Shown here one piece after another: positions 46,723-59,300 of a DNA stretch of 64,000 nt; the stretch's first letter is position 1, and every line of letters begins with the position of its first letter. The translations under genes were made by a program, and so were the position numbers. Source of the stretch: Sequoia sempervirens (Eukaryota > Streptophyta > Pinopsida > Cupressales > Cupressaceae); NCBI GenBank assembly GCA_007258455.2, contig VDFB02270651.1, positions 493,142,571 to 493,206,570 on the forward strand, given 5' to 3'. The notes under the pieces are model-generated. The model saw nothing but the letters and a program-made list of their open reading frames with translations, was not told where the DNA came from and searched no databases.

Positions 46723-49700
46723 TTCTCCCACTTTTGTTTACATTTCATAAGGGTCAATCAATGAAATACATCATCATAGCCATACATGTAACCACATGAA
46801 TCTCTAGCATGCTCTTGTGCTCCACCAAGATACTTTCAATAAAACCAAAGTGACCACCATCTCAAGTAAGAATTACTCTCATCCTCCAACATGCCGCCTA
46901 TGGAAGAAAAGGAACATGCCAAAGTGAAGATGCTCCAATACAAGAACATAAGCGTAAAATCCAAGTGATAACAAAGGCTCTAAGTTGCTGTCAAAGGTAA
47001 AAAAACCACATGATAATACATGCAACCATCCATACCTCCTAGGTATCAACAACATCAATAAACTCATGCCAACATATGTAAACCATAAACCACAATCAAG
47101 CTCCATATATCAAACCTATCGATGAATAACATACATATCTAGGAATTCCCATTGCATGGGTAATGTCAAATATGAAAATTATCAAGGCATATCAAGTCTA
47201 CCAATCAACATTCAAACCAAGGTGTGGCAAATGATCAAGGACATGAAGAACAAAGGACAAACACAATGATCCACACATGCAACACCAATAGTTTGCATAC
47301 TCTCTCATAACATGTCACTACAATCCTCCCAAATCATATGAACATGAACATCCAAGAAGGAACTATAGAATGAAGAGAGAAAACTTGTAAAGCGTAACAT
47401 GTCCTTATACCAACACATCAAAGTGCTACACTGTGTCAAGTATGATCTCCTTACAATCCCAAATAAAAATCCTCAACAACACCCAGCCAATCAATCTCAT
47501 AAGTCAAATGTAAAATATGTATCATGTAATATCAACATGGATGTAAGCCTCTCTATCCAAGGAAGGTCAAACTCAAAGTATCCATTCCTAAAACTAGGAA
47601 ATCAACCCGATAACCATCTCCTACAACTCCTCATCAATGGATGATAACATAAATAAACTCATATGCACAAGGAGATAAAAATGCTAAACATCTTTGAAAA
47701 CGAATCCTTTACAACCATCCATAGCTCAAGATCCATATCTATGAAAGAAAAAGCAATAAAAAGCTCACGCTAAACAATCCTCAAATGAGTCTCCCAAAAT
47801 CAATCACCATGGCTCAAGAATCAATCCCATGAGAAAACAAAGAATGAAACATAACAAATCTGAAACAAGAATGGGAGAATACCTTTTAGATGATAAACCA
47901 CCAAGTAGACCAAGAGTGGGGAATGAGAATTCTCCTCCAAGATAACTAAGTCATCATGACTCTCTCCAAGAACAATCTCCTCTATAGGTCCATGAACTCA
48001 TGTCCATATGCAAATGAAATCTCCTCGATCTTCTTGTTGAAACCTCCAAGAGAAATTGTTTCAAGCAAATGTCTCTAATCACAAGAGAACTCCAACCTCA
48101 CCCAAGTCTCTAAGTATCCATGAGCACCTACCAACGATCAATCCATGCTAAGATCCAAGTGTAACACAAAACCCTCATGAATCTCCCAATAAAATGAACA
48201 CTGTACTCAATACTAAGAGAACCAACAAGACCAATTTCAAAAATCCAACCATAGAATCAAGAACCCAAACATGACATCATGATCTAACCATCTCCTCCTA
48301 GGAGATCACATTCAACAATGCATACATCCTAGTCTCAAAAGAACTTGCATCATGTCAAAACTCAAACTAGTATCAAGAGTAAACCATGACACAATACCAA
48401 ACACACTCTAAACCAAGAATCAACATCTCCAATCACATGAAGATAACCATCTTATAACCTACTTGAACCTATAAATGTGAAAGAACTCTTCTACAACAAT
48501 AGGATCTAAGAGCTCCTCCAAGACATCCACAAACACTAAAGAAGATCATTTATCACTAATGATGAATCCATGTGACTACCAATAAATCCCATTCAACCAT
48601 GATACTGAGCTACACATGGCATCGTGAAAACCATATCCTAAATGAAGATCACCCATGGTCCACACAATTCAACCACAATCTCAATATCTCTAAAGAATAA
48701 GTAGAACCAAGATCTCCAAGCCAAGAAAATACAATCACCATTAAATCATCATGAATCAATCCTAAACCGCCAAATCATCACTATCAAAAGCTCCCACAGA
48801 AATGTGTAACCAATGAAATATAACCAAGCTCTCATGACATCATGATAAAACCACATTCTACAAGTCCCAACAATCAACTATCTAGGCACTCGAATAATCC
48901 ATCCTCTCATCTCAAAACAACATACCAATGCACAAATGACCATAGACAAGGACAACTAACAAATTCTGCATCAACAATGAATCAATCTCATGGATGTAGA
49001 TAGTCCACACCAAGTTATCCCACTGCAACTAATGAGTGATCAACCCATACTACATAACTTGTAGATCCCAAACAATGAAACATGAAAACTCATCATCACA
49101 TTAGTAAGCTACAAACTAAGATATCAAAGAAGATAGACTTGTAGAAAAAAATCAAAAACCAAATCAACCATAAATATGATTCGCCAAACACTTCCACAAA
49201 TGAGTAACCATAGTCAAGGAACCAAGCAAGAATCTAGGAGATAAGAACAACCTCCTAACACCAAACCATAACACCACTAAACAACCACATACACGATCAT
49301 GTCATGCCAATGCTCAAATGTACCTACATATCCATGACACAATAATCAACACCAACACTATACCTACACTCAACTATCATCCACATGAGAATCCAAGTCT
49401 CCACACATGTCAACCCATGTCCTCAAACTAGAAGACAACCTATGTACCTATCACCATCAAATTCCAACTCTAAAAAGCACCTGTAAACCTTCACTAAGAA
49501 GCACCAAACTGATAATCAATTATACCATCATAAATATCATATAAAAATATGTACTCCCTCAAGGTTTTGCCTCTTGACTCGTCTGAATACTCATACAATC
49601 ATGCCTTGAATCTCAGGAACCTGCAAGTGATAAAATAGGTACAATCCTCTCTCTGCATTGCAACCTAAAAATTTACCTAATCAACTATGTAGTATACTGC

Positions 49701-50855
49701 ACATTCTCTCCAACGCCTATTCAAAATTGAAAATTTGATTCCATATGCAAAAGTTATGCCCAAAATTGTAAACAAAGAACATTTAAATTCCAAGCCCCCA
49801 AAAATAATACAAGTAATAAAATCATGTAAGTAAAACTCTCCCACAACGTAGTGCCTAGAGAGAGATTTCAATCAACTATTAGAACTCAAAAATTTGACAT
49901 TGTGGGCAAAAGTTGTCCCTAAAAAAAAACTACTCCAATATGCCCTATAGGAGGGGCTAATAGGCGACTGGTTGGTGGTAGGGTGGTGGTCAACTGGTGG
50001 TGCCATTGGCGGGTGGCCCAACTAGATGGTATTGCTCAAGAGTGGTGGCGGGTTTCAAAGGGAAGATTTTAAAGTTTATTAAAAAATTATTTTAGAAAAT
50101 GTGGTGATTAAAATTCTATAAAGCCCCAACGAGTTAGGGTGGGTGGTCCCCTCTTGATCTAGGGCCACGACTAGGGGGGCTAGGACCTTATCATCTTGGC
50201 ACCACCCACCAGTGGGCTGATAGTCACTGATAGGGACAATACATCCTATACGACACTGTCACCTACTGGTATAAGATTCCTAGGGGGTACGGGGGTCTGC
50301 AGACCGCCACCCTAATCAACTTTTTTTTAAAATTTTTAAAATGATTTTCAATAATTTTAAAAATTTCTATAGGGTTTTCAAAAGGCCAAAAAATATATAT
50401 ATTTGCAACCTTGCCTCTACAAATGGTTGTATGACTATACAACTAGGGTAGGGGCATACAATTTTTTGCATTTTTTCACAATGGTTAAAATAGGGAAAAT
50501 TTTATATCATTTTTTATTTCTCGGCCATCCTGAATCCAATGGTGAGGTTTATTTTGTATCAAGAGGTCATTAGTGAAATTTCCCCTACAAAAAATTCACA
50601 TGAAGGCACAATCTAATAAACTATTTTGACCCAAATTTCTTCAAACTTCAAATTTGTAATAAACCCAACAAATCTGCAAACCCTAAAATCCCAAATTTGT
50701 AAAACAACACCTACACATGTGTTCCATATCTTGTAATGTCTCAGATCTTTCCTACATTATCATGGATTCAATTTTTTACTAGATCTACTTAAACAAGGGT
50801 TATAAAAAATCTAAGAGCTCACACCTCCCACAACCATGAAAGCTTTGATGCCACT
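46723..50855 (-). other. Non-coding, strand-asymmetric interior of the copia derivative
   Basis: From about 46760 to 49550 the plus strand is rich in A and C and poor in G (about 5 G per 60 bases in sampled lines), so the transcribed strand is T/G-rich. No frame over about 80 codons looks real. At 49955-50060 composition flips to G-rich plus strand with repeated ggtggt words. The function of this filler is unknown. Confidence 0.75.
50841..50853 (-). other. Primer-binding site of the non-coding copia element
   Basis: On the minus strand it reads tggcatcaaagct, close to tggtatcagagc, two bases inside the 5' LTR. Confidence 0.8.
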
Positions 50856-51595
50856 TGTTAGGAAATAATGCATCAATGCCAAGTTCATTTCCTACATAAC
50901 TCCATGAGATAAAAGAATGCATACAAGATTACAAAATAACCATAATGCATCAACCAAAATATAAAATCCATAAGATAACACAAGATATATCCTGGGAAAA
51001 CCCTTAAGAGGGAAAAACCTAGCCTCCAAAAGCACCCATACTCCATCTATTATTCAACAAATAAACAACACATGCACTTATAAAGTTACAATGAATACTT
51101 CTAAAACATCAAGCCTCTCCAATGCATCCTCCATGTGTCCAAGCATGAATCCATACATCCCATGCCATACTTCACATATGTACGAGCCTAAAAAAGACTC
51201 AATAATGACAACCCAGTCACCCAACCAACCTTAACCACTAAACATGTGTTTTCTTTTATATAAACAAGCTCACACAAATACAACAAAGTGCTAAGATAAA
51301 ACTATGTGCCGCAAAACCATGAACACACAAAACCATTGACCCATCATTTAATATTGGGTACTAAATTTTCTCATTATTAAACATTTCCCCAAATATTAAA
51401 TAATTATCTTATGTCTCCCACACAAAAAATAATAACCCAATGTTACAATACAACATTACAAGTGTTCCAAATAATTACCTAGTGTGGCTAAACACACCCC
51501 CTAGGTTTACCACAACTAAATAATTATTTAATTACAACATTATAATATCATTCTATTCAATGGTGTACAACACCAAATCCTAACAGTTAGTGTGA
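50856..51595 (-). repeat. 5' LTR of the non-coding copia element
   Basis: 740 bp with 7-bp inverted termini (TGTTAGG...CCTAACA). It is followed by the GTTAG duplication at 51596-51600. Confidence 0.9.
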
Positions 51596-51600
51596 TTTTG

Positions 51601-51790
51601 AGCGAGGATATTCGAAGGAAGAGTATAGGTGATACTTCAACATTGAGTAATTTTCAAAAGGCAGTGAAAACCTCAAATTTTAAAAAAGGGAGTGAAAAAA
51701 ACCATTAGAATTTCAAAAAATCTAGAGTTTGATAGATTAGTTATCAAATGGGAGTGAAAACCTCAAATTTTAGGGTGAGATCATATAAGA
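51601..51790 (+). pseudogene. Copia gag, continuation after the insertion
   Basis: The frame resumes with VILSEDIRRKSIGDTSTLSN, a typical copia gag segment that continues the sequence broken at 43348. Stops appear after about 40 codons. A local duplication of 'agtgaaaacctcaaatttta' (about 51664 and 51751) is present. Confidence 0.75.
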
Positions 51791-51966
51791 GGCTTGATGA
51801 AATGTACTTTCTTAGAGTAATTTTCCAATCTTTGTACCATCGATTAACCTAATAATCCATTTGGAATAGTGGCTTATGCCTTGATGATGAATGTCAAGCA
51901 TGCAAGACCATCCAAACTTTAGGAAGGTGAGAAAAATAACAAGCCACCTGATGATGTTTGTATGAT

Positions 51967-52997
51967 CTTTGGGAAAATTTGGGCCTTCCTCCAGCGTTTC
52001 CTTCCTTCCTAGTGGTTGCTTGGGATTTGGGTCCTTCTCTAATTATTTGGCAGATTTGGCTAGAGAGAAATAGGAAATTTTTTCAGGATTGTAGGTAGGC
52101 TATCCTACAGATTTGGCTTAAGATTAAAATTATGCTTAAGGAGACTATTGAGGCTAAGTTTGACTTGGGGGGGCCTTTGTCCTTGAATGAATCTAGTTTC
52201 TTTCCCCTTTTAGAGCTTTCTAGGGCAGCAGGGGCTCATTATTGGCTTGGTTCCAGGATGGTATCCAATAAGGTGAATTAGGTAGGAAAGTGGAATCCAC
52301 ACTCAATGGATTTCTATAATTAACACAAATGGTTCTGCTCATGGTAATCTAGGTGTTGTGGGTATTGGTGGAGTGGGACGTGATAGCAAGGGTTGTGCTC
52401 AATTCTTTTCTCCATTTATGTGGGAGTGCATTCCAATAATCAAATGGAGGCCTGGGCTATTCTTTAGGCTTTAGAGAAAGCTTGTGAGTTGGGTTGGTGG
52501 AAGGTGATCTGTGAGATGGATTCAACGATTCTTGTTTCTCTTCTTAACAAATAAGATTTTAAGAATTCTTCTTGGAGATTAGGTGTGATTACTAGACAAA
52601 TTCTTAATTTGGCCTCAAATTTGTTTTTATTTCCTTTGTGCATATTCCTAGGGAATGGAACAAAGTGGTTGACTGTCTAGCTAAATAGGCTTTTGATAAG
52701 ATGAGGGTGTGGTTTGTTTGGAGTTAGGGCCAGCTTGATCAACAAAAATGTCAGCAACTTGCATAATTTCTTCATGAGGATCATAAAGGTTAGGTGTGCG
52801 GAGTTGGTTTGCTTGTATGCTCTTTGGTGTTGGGAGGATGGCTGGTGGGGGGGGGGGGCTTTAAGATACCTATAATTTCTCCTTAGGGCCTAACTTGGAT
52901 ATTACTCTGATGTTTTGGGGCTTTCTGTCCCTTCTACTATAATTTTCTACTTTTCTTTCCATAAAATTTTCACCCTTGGTCTTTTTTATAAAAAAAT
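51967..52997 (+). pseudogene. 5'-truncated LINE tail with RNase H remnant
   Basis: The frame opens inside ORF2 with LWENLGLPPAFPSFLVVAWD and IIWQIWLERNRKFFQ, the region after zf-RVT. It then passes into an RNase H remnant (NTNGSAHGNLGVVG; WKVICEMDSTILVSL; FVHIPREWNKVVDCLAK). Multiple stops and frameshifts occur. It ends in a short poly(A) (about 52990-52996). This is the opposite orientation to the two long LINEs. A run of 12 G occurs at 52847-52858. Confidence 0.8.
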
Positions 52998-54149
52998 GTT
53001 AAGCACTAATAATCATTATATTTTTACTTAAATGAACATGAAGTATCCATTTTCATAAGTCACATCAAAGAAGAAACCAATCACATGGTGGCATCACTAA
53101 TGTGACTACATCATTTATACCCAAAATCTTGAACAATATCTTTACACTTTTAAATCACATACAAAAGTATGTTATTTTTTTTTTATAAATGTCAATATAC
53201 TATTTAACAAACTTAAAATAAATTAAATGAATTACACTAGTGGTTCATTGCCCCAATACAATCCCCTATGATATACCATAATCATCTCTCACCAGATACA
53301 ATCCCCTTGGATATTCTTGGATCTTCTTATCTTCTCCTCCCACAATACTATCACATTAGATATACATAATATTCAAAGTTCTATGTGTAGTATTTTATTT
53401 TCATTTGTGTTTCCATGTAATGTTGCTACCAAAATATTTTAAACAACTTACAAATTTATTGGTTTCCCACTAAATGAAAATTTGTCAAATATTTGGAAAA
53501 TATTAAACTATTCAATTTCTTAAGTTTTGTGCTTAGAAATAGTTGCAACTATCTTTCATAGTCATGGGAAAATTTACAAACAATTGGAATGCATTGAACG
53601 ATACATAGGAATTTGAGCAAACAATTTGCAAGCATACACCATTATTGATATATCATACATTAAGTGGTGATTTACATTCATATATATTTCATGACTAATT
53701 TATAATCTAAAATACAACAATTACTATTTTCTTTTACCTTTGGTCAACAATTGATAAAGAAACATTTTGTGAAATAGTTGTCATGGAAATTGAATACTAG
53801 ATAAAATGATACCTAAAATATTTTCTATAACAAAAGGATGATGTCAATGTTGTCCTATGTTGTAGAATGACTGATGTATTGATGTGAAATCGATGCACTA
53901 CTACTATATATGAAATTTGATGCCATTCCCACTCTCCTAAAATAAAATTTAGATTGGTGTGACCTTGTTAATGTCTTTTATTTTCACTAGAGTTTGTTAT
54001 AACAAATAAAATTTTACAATTTTCCTCTTTCTGATGATGTTATCAATAATATAAATATTTTCTTCACTCCCACATTTCACAAATAATTTTCTATGCAAAT
54101 ATTTCAATCAACCACAACCTAGAAATGAAATATATAGATATTCATTTGT
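52998..54149. other. AT-rich non-coding interval
   Basis: No gene, RNA or clear repeat was recognised. Confidence 0.55.
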
Positions 54150-54404
54150 TTTGATTAAAGGGAAAAACAGGTTTTGAAGGGACCCAAAACCCTTTACAAC
54201 TAAGGATACAAAATGCTGACAAGAAAAATTTTCAGAAGACCACCAACAACAACCCAACATCCAAAAAATACTAATAGGCGGGTGCTAAACTAAAAGTAAG
54301 ACAAAATACCACTAACAACACCCATCAACCACACAACAACAAAAAAACCAAAAAGAAACCAACTCCCAGTAGGAAACAGTAAGCAAGAAAGAAAAAATCA
54401 CACA

Positions 54405-56339
54405 CTAATTCAAGCCACCCAGAGTATTGGCAACCTCGATTTTTCGATTCCTGTGCCTCTCAACCATGTCTAGTAGCCCCGTCTTCTCAACATCAAAAGT
54501 TTTCTTCCAACTAGTTGAACCTCTGCCAGTAGGGCCTTTGTTGTCATCCTTAGCAGCTTTTTTTCCCTTGCCCTTGGCCACATGCTCTTTCTCCATAAGC
54601 TCAGAGAAATAAACTTGATCCTCCCTGAGCTCACTTATTTTCCTGAAAAGAACTTCCAGAGAGTCTGCACTATTCTTGATAGAAATATGGCACACCTACA
54701 TTAACTTCTTGATATTCATATTTATGCCTAAAACCCTGGCTTCTAGAGCCACCAATATTTCATCACACAGAGACTTGAAATCATGATAAGAACCTTCAAG
54801 GTCCACCATTCCGTCTATAGGAATGTCCGACATAGAACCCTTCAGAACATTCTCCATGTTCTCCTTTAAGCCTCTGATTTTATTGAACTCTTGAAGAGTC
54901 CATTTAGCCAATTTAAAGGTACCATTGGCCCTAGCCCTAGCCGTATCCAATAAATCAAACATGGAAGTAGCATCATTGTCAAGATAAGAAAAGTCCTCGG
55001 AAAGAGGATTTACCTTCAAAAGCTCATGTTTGGCTTTACTCTTCTTTGCATTCTCCTCATCTAGACCCTTGTTTTCCTTGTCCTGTTCCTCCTTGGGCAA
55101 GTCCTGCATGGGAGAATCCTCAATGGCCGTTGTCTTTTCACCATAATCCTTATCCTAACTAGCCACATTTGGGTCCTTGGTTAGAACCTCAGAAGCCTTG
55201 TTCTTTAAATTAGCAATTCATTTAGGCAACCTCCTCGACTTATCAACCAAACCTTCAACATTACCCTGAGTCCCCACCTCCAAACCACCACCAACAACAA
55301 CTTTACCAACAACCACCCCTGCAAACTTGGGAGAAGAATCACTCGACCCCACCTCTGTGTCGTCACTCTCAGAAAGGGCCAACCGCTTGGGCAACCTATT
55401 GCACTTAGCACTAGCCATCTTCCTCTTCTTCAAAGACGTAGTTGCTGCTGTAGGAGAAGCATCCTCCCCATCCTCATTTCATTCCTCCTCCTCATCCTCA
55501 TTTCATTCCTCCTCCAATGGGGACTCTGAACCTGACGACCTAGACAAATCACTTACAACTTTTTCCTTACCCTTGATGGCGGGAGCTGGGATAAGAGCCT
55601 TGACATGCTCCATAATAAGTAAGATAAACCCTTCATGTAGGATGGGGGCCCTCCTATTCTTCAGATGTGCGTACACCGAGACCTCCAAAGAAGATACCAA
55701 GAAAAAAGGAAACGAGATGAACAAACCATGTCTAAAATGGTTGAGGAGCGTAAAATGGCGACCAAGGATAGCCCTAAACCTCCCTTCCAGGGTCACGTAG
55801 CGCATCAGGACCTCAACAACACTCATCCAAATTTTCTTGAGGGAAGTTCTATCATAGCCCCAACTCTCCAATTTGATTAATTGCTTCCTCTCATCATCTT
55901 TTAAAAATTGAACCATCTCTTCTTCATTGCTTTTTTTATCCTTAAAAAACTTTTGACCCACAGTTGGCATCCTCGTGACATTGGCAATCAAGTCCTCATT
56001 AACCTCCACTTCCAGACCTTTGACCTTAAGCTTATGATTATGCCAGAAAGAAACAAATTGCTCCAAGGAATTAGGGTCATGCCTGTGTAATCTCTCCAAA
56101 AATGGAGTGAAATTCCAATGGCTCAAAATAATCCAAAGTTTCTTCTTTCTCTAAATGTCACCACAAGAATGTGGCTCGATTCGGCTCCTGTCACCACCCA
56201 TTGCAACCAACACAGAACTCACAAGACCCTTGCGAAAACAACTCAATTGAAGACCAGAGGGCCAAAAAATACCCACAAAGCATGCAAATTAAAGGAAGGT
56301 ACTAGACCATAAATGCCACAACACCTCATCCCATGCCAT
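54405..56339 (-). pseudogene. LINE ORF3: about 645-codon extra ORF of unknown function
   Basis: The ATG at 56339-56337 overlaps the ORF2 stop (56328-56326) in a 14-base ATGGCATGGGATGA. One frame then runs to the stop at 54405 with seven in-frame stops but no frameshift. Residues about 70-270 look globular: SHWNFTPFLERLHRHDPNSL, VKGLEVEVNEDLIANVTRMP, then a hydrophobic FISFPFFLVSSLEVSVYAHL. An acidic Glu-rich run follows, then the basic patch KKRKMASAKCNRLPKR. A helical charged region comes next (DLEGSYHDFKSLCDEILVAL; VLFRKISELREDQVYFSEL), and a Lys-rich end (GKGKKAAKDD). The early block loosely resembles plant transposon-protein/gag-like domains, but I cannot name a family. The overlap suggests translation by termination-reinitiation. 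It may serve RNA binding or nuclear import. Confidence 0.68.
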
Positions 56340-59300
56340 CATTCCTTAATAAACTCCTATATTTCTCAGGAAGGATCAATCCCTCCTCCCACAAATGAAA
56401 TTCATTTAAGTTGACAACCTTGTTGGAAAAAAAATCTTCCAATGAGTTTCCTTCTTAGTAAATGTGAGAGATGCGATTCTCATCATAAGATTGCAACATA
56501 ATTATTGTATCCTTGATAAGATGGTTGGCATTCCAACTCGGAGGAAGAGTGCCACACAGATAATTTCTGATGTTCGTGGAGTCGCCTTCCACCCAAAGTT
56601 TGGAGTAACCTTTGCTGATGGCATACCAAATACTTATGAATGCAACCTCCACCTCCGTGCAATGATTGGTTTGAGTACCCAATGGGAGTGCCACCGTGCC
56701 AAGGAGTCTGCCAACATCATTTCTTAACACCCCCTCACATCCTGTAGGTCTAGGATTCCCCTTCGCTGCCCCATCAAAGTTAACCTTAACCCAACCAAAA
56801 GGAGGAGGCTTCCATCTTGTGTTCAATCTATCAATTGAGCCTGAATTAGGTTCCACAATAGGAATTAAACTTATCGTCTAGTTAGAAGTCACCATAAGCT
56901 CATAACTAGCAAGGCAAGTAGATGGGGCATAATGAGCAGAATCAAAGCAAAATTCTCCAGAATGGCTCAATGGATCTTGATAAAAAGACTATCAACCTTA
57001 AGCTTAGTCTCCTGAAAAATCCTGTTATTTCTCTCTTTCCATAATCCCCAAGCAATGTGCGGAGCCATGAGATCCCACAACCACCTCAAAATGGGAGAGG
57101 ACAAAGGGCAAGTCCATTGGTCAAAAAAATTAGCAAGAGAATTCAGAAAGGCCAAACCAATGTCCTAGAGTCTGAGAAATTTACTCCAAAGAGAATAATA
57201 GAAATCACAATCAAGGAGAATATGGTAAGCATTCTCACCATTAGCTTCACATAGAAAACATCTATTTAGAATTGCAAAACCCCTCTTACAAAGGTTGTCT
57301 TGCTTAAGAACCTTACCTTGCATAAGCAACCAGAAGAAAACATTAATTTTTGGAATCAACTTCTTATTCCACAGCCTGCCCCAAAAAGGAAGAGAAGGGG
57401 GTGCTTCTAAAGAGCTTAAGAGAGCATAATCCACATAAAAATTGCCACTAGAACAATGGGCCTAGGTGACTCTATCCGGTCTTGGGAAAGAAGGGATCCA
57501 AACCTTACATAAGAAATCCTTCAGAACCTTCAGAGATGGGTCCCACATCTCAAAATTCTTCCATTCCCCATCAACAAAGTAATCAACCACCTTGGCCCCA
57601 AAGAAGAACTTACACAAGGGGACAATAGGGGGTGCCCAAGGAATACAAATAAGAGGGTAGACCCCACACCAGACATCTTCCTAGAACAAAATATTAGAAC
57701 CATCACCCAATAGCCATTTAACACTTCTAGCAATAAGGTCCCTGCATAGCATGATATTCCTCTAGAAACACGAACCAGGAGGGATTTCCTCTGAAGAAAA
57801 CAAGTTCTAGGGTCTCTTCAGACCATATAGGTACTTGTTACTTGCCAAAGAGGCCCACCCAACATCCCCATTCAAGAGCCTGCACACATTCTTTGACAAA
57901 AGTGCCTTATTAAAAGACTTAAGATTTCTAATACTCAGACCTCCCCACTTCTTCGGTCTACACACTGAATCCCAAGCCACAAGGGGAATTATATCTTTAG
58001 TCTCAACCCCCAACCATAAGAATCTTCACATAATCTATTCCATCTTATCTTCGAACTTAACAAGGACTCTAAAGAGACTCATAGCGTATAGGGGTAGGTT
58101 TTGGAGAGTGGAAGAAATAAGCTAAATTTTACTTGCCTGACTAAGAAGTGCACCTTTCCATCCTGCTAACTTCCTATTGAATTTATCTAGCAAGCCCAAC
58201 CAAAAGGAATCCAAAATCTTGGAGATACAAAAAGGGAGCCCAAGATAAGAAGATGAGAACTCACCTTTGTTGCATGAGAGGATTCTATCAAGCTTAACCT
58301 GCAGAGGTTCAGGAGTATTGAGGAAGAAAATATGTCTCTAAGGAAGGTTGATCCTCTAACCAAAGGCCTTCTTGTAGTTTTCCAACAACCACTTAATAAC
58401 TCTAACTTCCTTAACTGAAGAAGAACCCATCATAATAGTATCATCGACAAATTGTTGGTGAGTAATTGGGTCACATCTGGAAGACGGCGAAAGACCCGTT
58501 AGCACCCCGACTTGAAGCACCTTCTGGATATTATGACCCAAAGCCTCTGCCATCAAAATGAAAAGAAGCAGTGAGATGGGGTCTCCCTGCCTCAGCGCAC
58601 GTAAACTCTTGAAGAAAGGAGAAGGAAAACAATTCACCAAGACAAAAAATGAGGGAGAAGAAATAAGTTGTTCAAATAGTTGGAGGACCTTCTTGTAGAA
58701 ACCAAACTGGTCTAGAACATTCAAAAGAAATCTCTAAATCACTCTATCATAAGCTTTGAGTAGGTCCAACTTCAAGAAGAAACCAGGATTTTTACAAACA
58801 TTAATGGAATGAGCAAGCTCATGAATCGTAACAATAGAATCAAGGATCCGACAAACCTTGACAAAACCACTTTGGTGCTTAGAAATCAACAATGAAAAGC
58901 ATCTTTGCAATCTAGTAGCAAGCACTTTCGAAAGAATTTTATAAAATGAATTATAGAGGCTGATCAGGCGAAACTCACCAAAAGACTTAGCATTGGTAGA
59001 TTTAGGAATTAGAACAATGAAAGTCGCATTTAGCTCTTTAAGGAGACTTCTTGAGCCAAAAGAATCTTTAACATTAATCACATCTTTAGAGACAATTTCC
59101 CAACACGACTGGAAGAACAAAAAAGGAAAACCATTAGGGCTAGGGGCCTTATTACCTTCAAAAGAGAAAACCACATCTTTGACTTCTGAGGCCAAAGAAA
59201 TAGCTATTGAAGCTCCTTGTTCAAATTCTCCATCACCAATCTAGGAATAACTTCCAGTAAAGCATCCACACTCCTTTGATCCCAGACCAAATTGTCCTTT

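Larger units (their letters stand above)
43349..51595 (-). mobile_element. Non-coding copia-type LTR element, minus-oriented, with a nested insertion
   Basis: The LTRs are 50856-51595 (5') and 43349-46722 (3', enlarged by a 2.6 kb insertion at 43581-46209). The 5' LTR has TGTTAGG...CCTAACA ends. On the minus strand, the primer site tggcatcaaagct follows the 5' LTR and a purine tract (aaaagtgggag, about 46724-46735) precedes the 3' LTR, so orientation is clear. The 4.1 kb interior has no gag or pol, making it non-autonomous. The exact GTTAG duplication confirms both outer ends. Confidence 0.9.

Noticed and set aside
52847..52858. Run of 12 G as a possible purine tract or G-quadruplex
   Set aside because: It lies in the 3' part of a decayed LINE with no adjacent LTR; a slippage run is the simpler explanation.
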